A stretch of 64,000 nt of DNA from Calothrix sp. PCC 7716 (GTDB lineage Bacteria > Cyanobacteriota > Cyanobacteriia > Cyanobacteriales > Nostocaceae). Where the stretch lies: assembly GCF_019977735.1 (NCBI RefSeq), contig NZ_AP025018.1, forward strand, positions 8,560,580-8,624,579, read 5' to 3'. The translations under genes and the position numbers were made by a program. Shown piece by piece: positions 1 to 9,336 of this stretch (position 1 is its first letter; each line of letters begins with the position of its first letter). Below the pieces are notes generated by a model. The model worked only from the letters and a program-made list of their open reading frames with translations, had not been told where the DNA came from and made no database searches.

Positions 1-70
1 CTAAAAACTCTAGCGTTTCACGTAAGTCATCAGCAACTAGCTGTTCATCCTCTACTATTAATATATACAT
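1..70 (-). CDS. Response regulator receiver protein, N-terminus only (runs off the left edge)
   Basis: Reading leftward from an ATG at 68-70, the first 23 codons give MYILIVEDEQLVADDLRETL and onward. This is the start of a CheY-like receiver domain: a hydrophobic first strand followed by the acidic E-D pair that binds magnesium. The phosphoacceptor aspartate and any output domain lie outside the window. The gene ends 13 bp after the stop of the upstream hybrid kinase (84-1259) on the same strand, so the two are probably co-transcribed, and this regulator is a plausible phosphorylation partner of that kinase. The piece is too short to say whether it carries a DNA-binding or enzymatic output. 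Confidence 0.75.
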   Translation of the reverse strand, partial: MYILIVEDEQLVADDLRETLEFL

Positions 71-83
71 AGAATTCATAGGT

Positions 84-1259
84 TTACTTAAATTTCTCTA
101 GTGTAGGAAAGTTTATATGGAATACTGCACCGCAATTACGTTTGAGCAAGATTTTGCCCTTCAGTTGCCTCGTCAAGTTATGCACTATTCTCAACCCAAG
201 CGAGTTTGTACTTTGCCAATCAAAATTTTCATCCATCCCAATGCCATTATCACCAACTGTAAGCTTAAAAACATTTTCGCTATCTTGCTGAAGATAAATA
301 ATAATTTTTCCGTGAATTTTATCGTACTGCTGGTCTGAAAAAGCATACTTTAGGGAGTTAGAAACAAGCTCATTAATTATTAACCCACAAGGGATTGCTG
401 TATCAAGGCAAAGCTTAAGAGCATTTGTTTCAATATCTAGTTGAATAAATCGCTGACTAACTCCGTAGCTGCGGAACAGATTATCTGTGAGACTGCGAAT
501 ATAATCACCAAAATTGATTTGAGATAAATCTGAAGCTTGGTACAAATGTTCATGAATTAACGCCATAGACTGTACGCGGTTTTGAGATTCTTGAAATAAG
601 ATAAGAGTTGTTTCATCAAGAGGGCGCCGCGACTGCATACGTAGAAGACTAGAAATGATTTGCAGATTGTTTTTAACACGATGATGAATTTCTTTGAGTA
701 AGGTTTCTTTTTCTTCGAGTGAACGCCGAATTTTAGCTTCGCTTTGCCGCAGTTCGTTTTCAACTCGCATTCTTTCTGTAATTTCACTCCGTAATAGGGC
801 GTTTGCCTGTTCTAGGTCAATAGTTCGCTGTTGTACATTGTGTTGCTGCTGCTCAATTTGTCGCATTAACCGTACTCGTTCCATTACAGTATTGCAAGCT
901 CGGTTTAACGCTTCGCAAGTCAATCGATTTTTAACCAAATAATCTTGCGCTCCATTTTTCATCACCTGAACTGCAATTGTCTCGTCTCCTAGTGCAGATA
1001 ATACGACTACTGGCATGTAAGTTATACAACTTTTATGCTTGAGTTCTTCTAAGAAACTAATTACAGTCGCATCTGGTAATATAAAATCCACTAATATTAA
1101 ATCTGGTGTTTGTGTTTGGCAGTAAATAAGTGTTTGAGTTGCTGTTTCAAATTCAATAATATTGTGAGTATATAGAGAATTTATTTCAAGGTAATGACGA
1201 TATAGTTTTCGTTCTTCTGCTGATTTATTTACTATCAGAATAGTGTGTTGTGTTTGCAT
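84..1259 (-). CDS. Receiver domain plus HisKA_2-type histidine kinase (hybrid sensor kinase)
   Basis: A 391-residue soluble protein. Residues about 6-125 form a receiver domain with the likely phosphoacceptor Asp58 (in LILVDFILPD) and the conserved Lys110. Residues about 130-190 are a charged, Gln/Glu-rich coiled coil. The dimerisation helix then carries EIHHRVKNNLQ, with His193 the probable phosphorylated histidine; this H-box is typical of the HisKA_2 family rather than classical HisKA. The ATPase domain follows, with an N-box (INELVSNSLKYAF) and G-box (DNGIGM). There is no membrane segment, so it is cytoplasmic and probably takes its signal as phosphate through the N-terminal receiver. It precedes a response regulator by 13 bp. 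The physiological signal cannot be read from the sequence. Confidence 0.9.
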   Translation of the reverse strand: MQTQHTILIVNKSAEERKLYRHYLEINSLYTHNIIEFETATQTLIYCQTQTPDLILVDFILPDATVISFLEELKHKSCITYMPVVVLSALGDETIAVQVMKNGAQDYLVKNRLTCEALNRACNTVMERVRLMRQIEQQQHNVQQRTIDLEQANALLRSEITERMRVENELRQSEAKIRRSLEEKETLLKEIHHRVKNNLQIISSLLRMQSRRPLDETTLILFQESQNRVQSMALIHEHLYQASDLSQINFGDYIRSLTDNLFRSYGVSQRFIQLDIETNALKLCLDTAIPCGLIINELVSNSLKYAFSDQQYDKIHGKIIIYLQQDSENVFKLTVGDNGIGMDENFDWQSTNSLGLRIVHNLTRQLKGKILLKRNCGAVFHINFPTLEKFK

Positions 1260-1640
1260 AAAAACTTGCGATATCTTTAAGTATTTACAAGCTTTAAAAA
1301 AGTGACAATATTAGTTAGCTGCAAATAGCCTCTCTTATATTATTGCTTGTACTACTACTAAAACGAGTAGGGTATTATTACTAAAATTACAGTAAATAAT
1401 ATGAGCGTAATAACGTAAATTTACGGGAATATAAATGGGTATATATAAATTGAGATGTTATTCGCAAACACACGTATAGACGTTATACCAATTTTGTGTG
1501 AAGCTGCATAGAAGCGATGCTTATGTAGCAATGCTTTAACACAATTGATTATGTGCAGCTTCGTATTAAAATGGTATTACATGTAACGTCTATACATATC
1601 ATGTGTTATGAAATATTTAGATTTGATTGACATTAAAATT
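1260..1640. other. 381-bp AT-rich spacer between two kinase genes
   Basis: No credible gene on either strand. It contains the leader of the 84-1259 kinase and one imperfect inverted-repeat element (1474-1595, listed separately). I saw no clear terminator hairpin with a T-run. Confidence 0.6.
1474..1595. repeat. Imperfect inverted repeat, possible miniature element
   Basis: The left arm starts GTATAGACGTTATACCA and continues to GAAGCTGCATA. The right arm, read in reverse complement, starts GTATAGACGTTA, has a 7-bp insertion, and continues TACCA to GAAGCTGCACATA. The arms thus match over about 40 positions with gaps and surround a short core. Similarity continues a few bases outward on both sides. 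No open reading frame and no clear target duplication were found, so a decayed miniature transposable element is likely but not proven. Confidence 0.55.
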
Positions 1641-2708
1641 TTATAGTTCTATAGTAAATATTGTTCCTTTAGGTTGGTTATCTTGTATAAAAATTTGACC
1701 TTGATGAGCATTAATGGCAAGTTTACAAAATGCTAAACCTAAACCTGTTTGAGAAATTCCTTTAACAACTTGACCAATTTCAAATTTATCAAATATACGC
1801 TGTTTTAAGTTATCACTGACACCTTTTCCTTGGTCAATGACTTTTATTCTAGCTTGAATATTCTCAGGATAATCAACACAAAGCTTTACTAAGCTGTTTG
1901 CAGGAGAAAATTTAATTGCGTTTGATACTAAATTGTCAAGTACTCTACGTATAACTTGTTTATCTATGTATACTTTTTTCGTTAAAGGTGCAACGTCATT
2001 AATTATTTGAATTTTTCTAGATTCAGCTAAAAAGTTAAAATCTTCTAACACAGATTCAATAATTTCTCCAAGCATTACCTCTTCAGGTTCAATAACCATT
2101 TTATCAGACTCTAACTTTGCCATTATTAATAAACTATCTGTTAACAATTGCAGTTGTTTAGCTGAATTTTCCATTAATTGTAAATGCTTTTCTTTTCGAG
2201 ATTCATTCTTGCCAAAACGTAGAACTTCACAACCTAAAAGAATTGATACAAGATGATTAGAAAAATCATGAAAAATCATATTCCCCATATCTTCTCGCAA
2301 TTGCAAGCTATTTTGCAGCGCATCATACTGATGTTTAATTCTTAACATGGAATTAACTCTAGCTCTAAGTTCAATACCACTGACAGGTTTGCTAATAAAA
2401 TCATCTGCTCCTGCTTCTAAACACTGAGCTAAATCTTCTTTTGTATTGAGTGCTGTCACCATCACAATTGGTATATAACCCAGTTGCCGATTTGCTCGAA
2501 TTCGACGGCAAACCTCAATTCCATTAACTTCTGGCATCATGACATCAAGCAGAACTGCATCAACTTTATTTTTTTCTATAAAATCAAGCGCAATATCACA
2601 ATTTTGAGCAAAATGTAAAGTATAACCTTCTTTAAAAAGTAAAATTTCAATAACATCAAAATTCTGTTCCTCGTCATCAACAACCAAAATTACGGTATTA
2701 CTTTTCAT
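1641..2708 (-). CDS. Receiver domain plus histidine kinase with atypical H-box
   Basis: A 355-residue cytoplasmic hybrid protein. The N-terminal receiver (about residues 5-122) has the acidic pair DDEE at 11-14, phosphoacceptor Asp55 in LLDVMMPEVNG, and the KP motif near residue 107. A helix follows with FHDFSNHLVSI, where His147 takes the place of the usual HELRTP histidine; the proline that normally ends this motif is missing. The ATPase domain is complete, with N-box DNLVSNAIKFSP, G1 box DQGKGV and G2 box TGLGLAFCK. The ATG overlaps the TGA of the upstream gene (2705-4816) by 4 bp, which points to translational coupling. It probably accepts phosphate from, or passes it to, that upstream kinase. 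The signal is unknown. Confidence 0.88.
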   Translation of the reverse strand: MKSNTVILVVDDEEQNFDVIEILLFKEGYTLHFAQNCDIALDFIEKNKVDAVLLDVMMPEVNGIEVCRRIRANRQLGYIPIVMVTALNTKEDLAQCLEAGADDFISKPVSGIELRARVNSMLRIKHQYDALQNSLQLREDMGNMIFHDFSNHLVSILLGCEVLRFGKNESRKEKHLQLMENSAKQLQLLTDSLLIMAKLESDKMVIEPEEVMLGEIIESVLEDFNFLAESRKIQIINDVAPLTKKVYIDKQVIRRVLDNLVSNAIKFSPANSLVKLCVDYPENIQARIKVIDQGKGVSDNLKQRIFDKFEIGQVVKGISQTGLGLAFCKLAINAHQGQIFIQDNQPKGTIFTIEL

Positions 2709-4816
2709 GGCTTTTGATTCCTACTTAATAACTTTTTGATTACCGAGTTTAGGTATTTCAGGCTAACTGGTTTCAGAATAAACTCATCGGCGCCAGCTTC
2801 AATACATTTGTTTTTACCCTCAGACAATGCAGTTAAAGCAATTATTGGGGTTTGTGAAAGATCAGGTACTTCACGCATACGTCCAATTGCAGCCAAACCA
2901 TCAAGTTTTGGCATTTGCACATCTATAACAATGAGCTGAGGATTCTGCTCTATGGCAAATTCAACAGCTTCTAATCCATCACGTGCAATAGTAAATTGAT
3001 AACCACATACTGTTAAAAATTCGCAAATTAACTCGGCATTCATAATATTATCATCTGCTACTAAAATTAATGGTTTATTTATACTATTATAATGACTATT
3101 CTCTTCTGTTAATATAAATGATTTTATAGATTGGTAAGTAGATTGATGTGTAATATCAGAATAATTTAACTGTGGAACACTAATCAATGGTAGTGTACAA
3201 GTAAAGCAACTTCCTTTACCAACTTCACTAGAAACTGTAACATTACCGCCATGCATATCTATAATTTTTTTAACTAGAACCAATCCTAACCCAGTACCTG
3301 AATAGCTGCGGGACAATGAAGCATCAATCTGTACAAATGGTTGAAACAATTTATTAAAATTTTTAGCATCAATCCCAATACCAGTATCAAAAACTCGAAA
3401 GTAAATTTTTTTTGCTTCTTTATCAACATTGACGACAAATTCAACAGTTCCGCCATTTGCCGTAAATTTAATACCATTACTCAATAGGTTTATTAAAGCC
3501 TGACGTATACGAAGTGCATCAATCCATACTTTATCTATAGTAGGAGCAATTGTAAACGTTAGTGTTATATTTTTTTTACATGCAAGTTGTTTAACAAAAG
3601 GACAAATAGAATTACACAGAGTATTGATATCTACTAAACTTTTATCTAGTTTCAAATCACCAGACTCAATTTTTGTCAAATCGAGAATATCGTTAATTAA
3701 ATCTAAAAGGTTTTGTCCGCAATTTTGAATATTTGATATTGCTTTTTTTTGTTTTTCAACTAATGGTGCATAAACTTCATCAATTAAACCTTCTGATAAA
3801 CCTAAAATGGCATTTAAAGGTGTGCGTAACTCGTGACCCATATTCGCCAAAAATTCATCTTTCATACGAGTCGCACAAGCTAGCTCCGAATTTATTTTGC
3901 CTAGTTTACTCAAAGCTGTTTCTAAACGTCTACGGTTACTTATGTCTCGTACAGCAATTATAGCAAATTTTTTATAGTTATAATTAACTACTGTTCCCCT
4001 AACTTCACCATCGAAAGCGCTACCATCTTTATGTAAACCAGTAGCTTCAATGAAATATTCACAGCCAAGTTCCAGTGTCTTAAAAAAATTTTCGAGAACA
4101 TAATGTGAGTTTTGATGTATGTACTTACTTATAGAAGCTCTTAATAATTCTTCATATGTGAAACCGTGCATTTTGCAAGCAGAAGGATTTGCTTCAACTA
4201 AAAGTCCTGCCTCTAAATCATATATAAATACGCCATCGCTGACAGTTTCAATAATTCTTCGCATCATGCCAATGCTACTTTCTTGTTCGAGAAAAGTATT
4301 TTTTAAAGCTGGAATAATATTTGCCTTAGTTATTATCCCCTCTACATCACCATTTTCAGATAGTACAATTAAACTGTCAGACTGGTTATCAAACTTATCT
4401 AATATATAGTCAATACTTTTAATTTGTGAGCGCATGAGCGTTACTAAAGGTTGAGTTAACGCATCTGCAACTCTAACAAATTCTATCTTTTTCCCTGCTG
4501 CTATCTGCCTGACTATATCTCCACTTGTTAGTACTCCTATGGGAATCGAATTTTCTACGACTACAGCATTTAAAATGTGGCTTTGTTCTGTCTTACCTTG
4601 ACATATTAGGGTAATTGCTTCTGCAACAGATACATTAGGGGCTACTAAAGGGCAAACTTCAATGACCTCATCCAAAACTGACGACAGGTAATTAAATGAT
4701 TTTGCCGACAAAAATTGAGAGCGCATTACAGTAAGGATAATTTTATGTAATTTGGTAATTATTGTAATCGCAATTTTATAGGATTTTCTGCCCCGCCAAA
4801 CATATTTTTGTAACAT
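2705..4816 (-). CDS. CBS-PAS hybrid histidine kinase with C-terminal receiver
   Basis: About 703 residues. A pair of CBS motifs (residues about 52-170, VPN-like spacing with IGVLTSGDIVRQI and EGIITKANII) would bind an adenine nucleotide. A PAS domain follows (about 185-300, ending in RDISNRRRLE), then HisKA with His328 in GHELRTPLNA, a full ATPase domain, and a receiver at about 582-700 with Asp632 in IVIDVQMPKLDG. No membrane segment is evident. The combination suggests a cytoplasmic kinase that combines energy status (CBS) with a PAS-bound cofactor; this is inference. The 355-residue kinase gene follows with a 4-bp overlap. An internal ATG at 4724-4726 (MRSQFLSAKS) could be the true start, because the first 30 residues are basic and outside the domains; neither start has a strong ribosome-binding site. 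Confidence 0.9.
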   Translation of the reverse strand: MLQKYVWRGRKSYKIAITIITKLHKIILTVMRSQFLSAKSFNYLSSVLDEVIEVCPLVAPNVSVAEAITLICQGKTEQSHILNAVVVENSIPIGVLTSGDIVRQIAAGKKIEFVRVADALTQPLVTLMRSQIKSIDYILDKFDNQSDSLIVLSENGDVEGIITKANIIPALKNTFLEQESSIGMMRRIIETVSDGVFIYDLEAGLLVEANPSACKMHGFTYEELLRASISKYIHQNSHYVLENFFKTLELGCEYFIEATGLHKDGSAFDGEVRGTVVNYNYKKFAIIAVRDISNRRRLETALSKLGKINSELACATRMKDEFLANMGHELRTPLNAILGLSEGLIDEVYAPLVEKQKKAISNIQNCGQNLLDLINDILDLTKIESGDLKLDKSLVDINTLCNSICPFVKQLACKKNITLTFTIAPTIDKVWIDALRIRQALINLLSNGIKFTANGGTVEFVVNVDKEAKKIYFRVFDTGIGIDAKNFNKLFQPFVQIDASLSRSYSGTGLGLVLVKKIIDMHGGNVTVSSEVGKGSCFTCTLPLISVPQLNYSDITHQSTYQSIKSFILTEENSHYNSINKPLILVADDNIMNAELICEFLTVCGYQFTIARDGLEAVEFAIEQNPQLIVIDVQMPKLDGLAAIGRMREVPDLSQTPIIALTALSEGKNKCIEAGADEFILKPVSLKYLNSVIKKLLSRNQKP

Positions 4817-5018
4817 TTGTCTTAATTATGCAAAAATTGCATTGATTACTTTCAAGTTTGTAATAATATAAATTAAATGTAACAATTTTGAATAAATATT
4901 TACTTTATTCAATTAATTTGATTGTTTTGTACACTTTGTTTAATATTTAAAATATACAAATTAATAATTTATTTTTTAATGAAAATATTTTAACTCATTG
5001 GTCACAAGTTAAGCCTGC

Positions 5019-5282
5019 ATGGCAGGTGTCAAGGGGATTTTAGAAGATGACCTAAATAAAATTGATCAGAGCCTCGCTGCTTTTATGGAAACGGTGCGAC
5101 AATTAACGCGCGCATTCGGTTTTCGTTGCTTTTTAACAATACCTAAATCTTTATTTTATGGCGCCGTAAAATACTTTACTGGGTCAGTAGCCTTACCTTT
5201 TATTATTATAGAGATGTCGGTTTTGCCAATAAGACTATTATCTATTTTCTTCCTGCCCAAACTTGCTACGGCGCCCTATTAA
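5019..5282 (+). CDS. Short unrecognised open reading frame between two kinase genes (doubtful)
   Basis: An 87-codon frame starting at ATG 5019 on the strand opposite its neighbours and running 17 bp into the 3' end of the kinase gene at 5266. The N-terminal third is amphipathic and charged (ILEDDLNKIDQSLAAFMETV); the rest is hydrophobic with aromatic residues. I do not recognise it. It may be a decayed remnant or chance, since no purine-rich ribosome-binding site precedes the ATG. The 4817-5018 stretch before it is very AT-rich and holds nothing else that I can see. Confidence 0.25.
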   Translation: MAGVKGILEDDLNKIDQSLAAFMETVRQLTRAFGFRCFLTIPKSLFYGAVKYFTGSVALPFIIIEMSVLPIRLLSIFFLPKLATAPY

Positions 5283-7623
5283 CAAGTAAGCTTTCAGAAG
5301 GCGCCGTCAATGTAAAGTAAAAAGTAGTTCCGACTTCTGGCTCTGATTCTGCCCAAATATTACCATTGTGACGCTCAATGATTTTCTTACAAATCGCCAG
5401 ACCAATACCAGTACCAGAAAATTCATTACGTGTATGCAAGCGACGGAAAATCTCAAAAATGCACTCGATGTATTGCGGTTTAATGCCAATTCCGTTGTCT
5501 TGTATCCAAAAAAGGTATTTATGAGTACACAAAGAACTTTCTATTTGTTTAACTCCAATATGAATCTGAGGTTGTTGCCGATAAAACTTAATGGCATTTG
5601 CAATTATATTTTGGAATACTTGTACTAGCTGAGTTTTGTCTGCAAATACTCTTGGTAAAGCATCGTGGGTAATATTCGCTTGACTTTCGGTAATACTTAC
5701 CTGTAAATTAATCATGGCTTGGTTAAGAACTTGGTTAGAGTCAATGACAGTAAATTCTTCGTCACGAATACTAACGCGAGAGTAGTTTAACAAGTCATGT
5801 ACTAATTGATGCATTCTTTTACCAGCATCAATAATAATTTTTATATATCTTTGCGCCGATTCATCTAGATGTTCTTGATATTTTGCTTCTAGAATTTGGG
5901 TAAAACCGATTATTGCTCGTAATGGTTCCTGTAAATCATGGGAAGTGATATAAGCGAATTGTTCTAAATCTTGATTAGAACGTAATAATTCTTGATTTAA
6001 TTTTTGTAACTCTGCTTCGCTAATTTGTAAAGCTGCTGTACGCTGTTGAACTCTTGTTTCGAGTTCTTGGTTGAGTTGAAAAATCGCTGCTTCCGCTTGT
6101 TTTCGTTCTGTAATGTCAGTAATTGAACCTACTGCTCTAATTGGAATTCCTGCTTCGTTCCACAAAGCTTGTCCGCGTGCTAAAAGCCATTTATAAGAAC
6201 CATCTTTACAGCGCATACGATACTCACTACTATAATATGGAGTCAGACGAGTAAGATGAGCTTCAAATGCTGTTTTTAATATTTCTTGATCTGTTAGATA
6301 GATTAAATTCAACCATTCACTGAAAGTTGTAATTTCATTATCTTCATATCCTAGCATCTCGCGACAGCGTGGAGATAAAAAGTGGCGCCCGCTAATTAAG
6401 TCATGGTCCCAAATTCCATCTTTGTTACCTTTGATTGCCAATTGCCAGCGCTGTTCTTGTTGTTGTAGTTCTAATTCTGCTTGCTGACGCTGCAAAGCAT
6501 TAGTAAATATTTCGCCAACAATCTTCAATAATCTCACGCTATTCTCTGACCATGCTTTTTCTTGATCAAACGTTGCAAACCCTAATACCCCAAAACAGCT
6601 ACCTTGATAGTTTAAAGGTATAGAAATAAGCGATTTAATATTATTTTCATGCCAGAACTCACGGTCAATTGCCGCTTCTTCTGGTAATTCTAACAAACTT
6701 GTAAAGTATACAACTTCACCCTGCATTGCCCGCGCGTTTGCCCAAGAAAAAGAATTATACGGAAAATTTTGAATATTTTTAATGTGAGGTGTAAGTCCTG
6801 GTGCCACCCACTCATAAATCATGTTAATAACAGTTTTATCATCTGAAAATTTTATAATGAAACTAGTATCAACCTTACTAAACTCACTAATTTCTTGTAA
6901 AGCTAAATTAATACTATTTTGAACTTCCGAATAGGACAAATTAATAAAACGTGTAGAAATTTGGGCAACTAGTTGGTCAAACTCAATCTGATACTGCAAA
7001 GCAAATTCTAACTGCTTACGTTGTGTAGTATCTTGAAAAAAAATAAATAAGCCATCTTGTGTAGGATAAATTCGATTTTCAAACCAGCAATTCCAGGGAG
7101 GGTAATATTCCTCTATTTGCATCATCCGCTGTTCTGTCATAGCTTGGTAATAAGTATGGTAAAACTTTTGTCCTACACCTTCAGGAAATTCTGTCCAAAT
7201 ATGCTTGCCAATTAACTCTTCTGGTGTGCGGTTAAAAATTTTACTAGCTCTTTGGTTAACATAAGTATAATTCCAGTTATTATCTAAAGCTACAAAAGCA
7301 TCTGTTGTACTTTCTAAAAAACTTGCCAATTGTGATTTTGCTGCTTTTTTTTCTAAACTAATAGCTTCTTGAGATAGCACCGTGTTCACAAAAATTTGCT
7401 TTCGTAGTAATAAGTATACACTCACAAGTAAGACTAAACCAAAGCCATATCCCAAGCCTACTAATAGATTAGTTCTACTAATACTCCTGCTTGTTTGTTG
7501 CATTCGCAATTTCAGTAAGCTTTTTTCTTCATCTTCTATCTCTTTTGGACTTTGGACAAAATAGTACGTTCGCGCACTAATATTGCGAAGAACATTTACG
7601 TTGTTTTCATTTATATTTTTCAT
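5266..7623 (-). pseudogene. C-terminal fragment of a CHASE3-PAS-GAF-PAS histidine kinase, cut by an IS element
   Basis: A 785-residue frame whose first roughly 27 codons lie inside the IS4-family element. Native sequence begins at EDEEKSLLKLR, the last helix of a CHASE3 sensor domain. A membrane segment follows (about 51-73), then a PAS domain (about 105-215), a GAF domain (about 225-385), a PAS_3-type domain (about 390-515, ending ITERKQAE), a coiled coil, HisKA with TSHDLQEPLRA near residue 565 and a full ATPase domain (DNGIGI, GTGIGLAICKK). The HDLQEP H-box is the type found in phytochrome-like kinases. The missing extracytoplasmic CHASE3 region is at 9288-9815. The IS supplies an ATG, so a membrane-anchored kinase without its sensor could still be made, but there is no proof of expression. 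Confidence 0.92.
7538..7544. repeat. Target site duplication of the IS4-family element (first copy)
   Basis: ATCTCTT at 7538-7544 directly abuts the left inverted repeat and is repeated exactly at 9337-9343 after the right inverted repeat. Removing the element and one copy restores the kinase reading frame. Confidence 0.93.
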
Positions 7624-9336
7624 TTTATTAGATTGACTTCCCAGTAGTTGATATGAACTAATAAAAACTTTTGCTCTAAGTTGTTAGTTATAAAAATAGC
7701 CATCAGGGTGAGTATATCAATACATAGTATTATCAGAAACGAACTACATACCAAAACAACTGATGGCTATGCAAGTAATAAACAATAATCAATTAATAGC
7801 GCAATTCCGCTCTTTTCGGCAACATTTACGTAAATTGTTTAAATCTTACAGTGATAGTATTATTGATTTAATTGATGCTTTGGCTAGTAACTCAAACGGC
7901 GCTTCTTCCCCTGTTGAGTTATCTATAAGTCCTTTATTTGAAAGGACTTATAGCTCAATCTACAAGGCAATTGAAAAATCATTTAATTTCAACGATGATA
8001 AGAAAAAGAAGAGAAAAAAGCTAAAAAATTTAACTCGACTAATTGCTGAAGTTACGCCCCAACCGGAAAAACGCTCTTTTTACTTATTTGCAACGGATAC
8101 AACTCCTCACCCGCGCCCTTACTCTCCAACCTTACCTGAAAGAGGTTATATTTACCAGCCAAATACTATTGCAGGTAATAAATCCATCGGTGTTGGTCAT
8201 TCTTTTTCATTCGTGTCGCTGTTACCTGAAAAAGACTCCCACCAGTCGGCGCCTTGGTCAATTCCACTGTCGGGAGAAAGAGTTCCAACTGATAAGAAAG
8301 GTATAAGTGTTGGCATTAACCAAATTAACGCATTGATGTCAGATGAATCGCTTCCGTGGCACGGTAAATTATCAGTATTAACTGCTGATAGTGCTTATAG
8401 TCAACGCTCATTCCTATTTAATTCATCCAAACACAAAAATTTGGTTGTAATTACCAGAGTTCGTAGTAATCGAATTTTTTACTCTTCACCACCTGCACAA
8501 CAAGAAGAGAAGAAACGCGGGTGTCCAAAAAAATTTGCTGAACGTTTCGACCTTGCCCTTGAAGAGACTTGGCACCCGCCTGACGAGACAACACAATTCA
8601 AGAGCACTAGCAAGAAAGGTCGCCAATTCACAGTAACCCTCAAGGCTTGGCACCATATGTTGATGAGGGGAACTCAACAAGAACAAATGTATAAATGCCC
8701 ATTTACTCTAGTACGGGTTCATGTTACCGATGATACTGGCTGTGCGGTTTGGAAACCGATGTGGTTGATAGTTATGGGTGAGCAACGCGGACGTATTACG
8801 CTTGCAGAAGTCTATTCTTGCTATCGGCAACGGTTTGACATAGAACATATGTTTAGATTTAAAAAGCAACGTTTACTAATGACTAATTTCCAAACGACCG
8901 ACGTAAAGCGCGAAGAAAATTGGATACGTTTAGTAATGCTCGCCTACGTACAATTATGGGCTGCAAAAGAATTATCTAACTATTTACCAAGACCGTGGGA
9001 GCGCTATCAAAAGCAAAACAATGATAAAATTATTTCTCCCAGTACCGTACAACGTGACTTCCAAAGAATTATTTCGGAGGTCGGAAAACCAGGAAATTCG
9101 CCAAAACCCCGAGGAAATGCGACTGGTAGGGTGAGGGGTCAGACCCAGACTAAAAGAGTTAAGCATCCTGTTATCAAAAAAAGTCAAAAATCAAACATTT
9201 CACAGCCTAAAGCTGCGTAGTTTTTCTGCAAATATACTTGTTTTACTCAGTTAATCTCATAACTGGGATAAAAAACTGCGTCCTTTTTTAGCTCACAAAC
9301 ATTGTTCGCAAACTTATTATTTTGTCCAAAGTCCAA
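7545..9336 (+). mobile_element. IS4-family insertion sequence, complete (1792 bp)
   Basis: The left end reads TTGGACTTTGGACAAAATA (7545-7563) and the right end is its exact reverse complement (9318-9336), a 19-bp perfect terminal inverted repeat. The element is flanked by a 7-bp direct repeat and contains one transposase gene in forward orientation, opposite to the interrupted kinase. A 7-8 bp duplication is known for the ISPepr1-type branch of the IS4 family; assignment to that branch is inference. Ends, duplication and transposase are all intact, so it may be recent and still active. Confidence 0.95.
7763..9220 (+). CDS. IS4-family DDE transposase
   Basis: A 485-residue transposase filling the element. 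Its catalytic triad can be placed at Asp112 (FATDTTPHPR), Asp209 (LTADSAYS) and Glu361. Glu361 lies in the diagnostic Y-(2)-R-(3)-E-(6)-K signature of the IS4 family: Tyr354, Arg357, Glu361 and Lys368, within YRQRFDIEHMFRFKK. The C-terminus is basic and low-complexity (many Lys, Arg, Pro), as is common for DNA-binding tails. The enzyme would cut and join the element's 19-bp ends. The frame is intact, so the copy could be functional. It carries one GGCGCC site near 8249, like the surrounding host genes. Confidence 0.95.
   Translation: MAMQVINNNQLIAQFRSFRQHLRKLFKSYSDSIIDLIDALASNSNGASSPVELSISPLFERTYSSIYKAIEKSFNFNDDKKKKRKKLKNLTRLIAEVTPQPEKRSFYLFATDTTPHPRPYSPTLPERGYIYQPNTIAGNKSIGVGHSFSFVSLLPEKDSHQSAPWSIPLSGERVPTDKKGISVGINQINALMSDESLPWHGKLSVLTADSAYSQRSFLFNSSKHKNLVVITRVRSNRIFYSSPPAQQEEKKRGCPKKFAERFDLALEETWHPPDETTQFKSTSKKGRQFTVTLKAWHHMLMRGTQQEQMYKCPFTLVRVHVTDDTGCAVWKPMWLIVMGEQRGRITLAEVYSCYRQRFDIEHMFRFKKQRLLMTNFQTTDVKREENWIRLVMLAYVQLWAAKELSNYLPRPWERYQKQNNDKIISPSTVQRDFQRIISEVGKPGNSPKPRGNATGRVRGQTQTKRVKHPVIKKSQKSNISQPKAA

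Noticed and set aside
4119-4409. Plus-strand frames antisense to the CBS-PAS kinase and to other genes
   Set aside because: They are shadows of strong minus-strand coding sequence with no protein-like composition or start signals.
4850-5000. Replication origin
   Set aside because: The stretch is merely AT-rich; no DnaA boxes, dnaA or dnaN are near.
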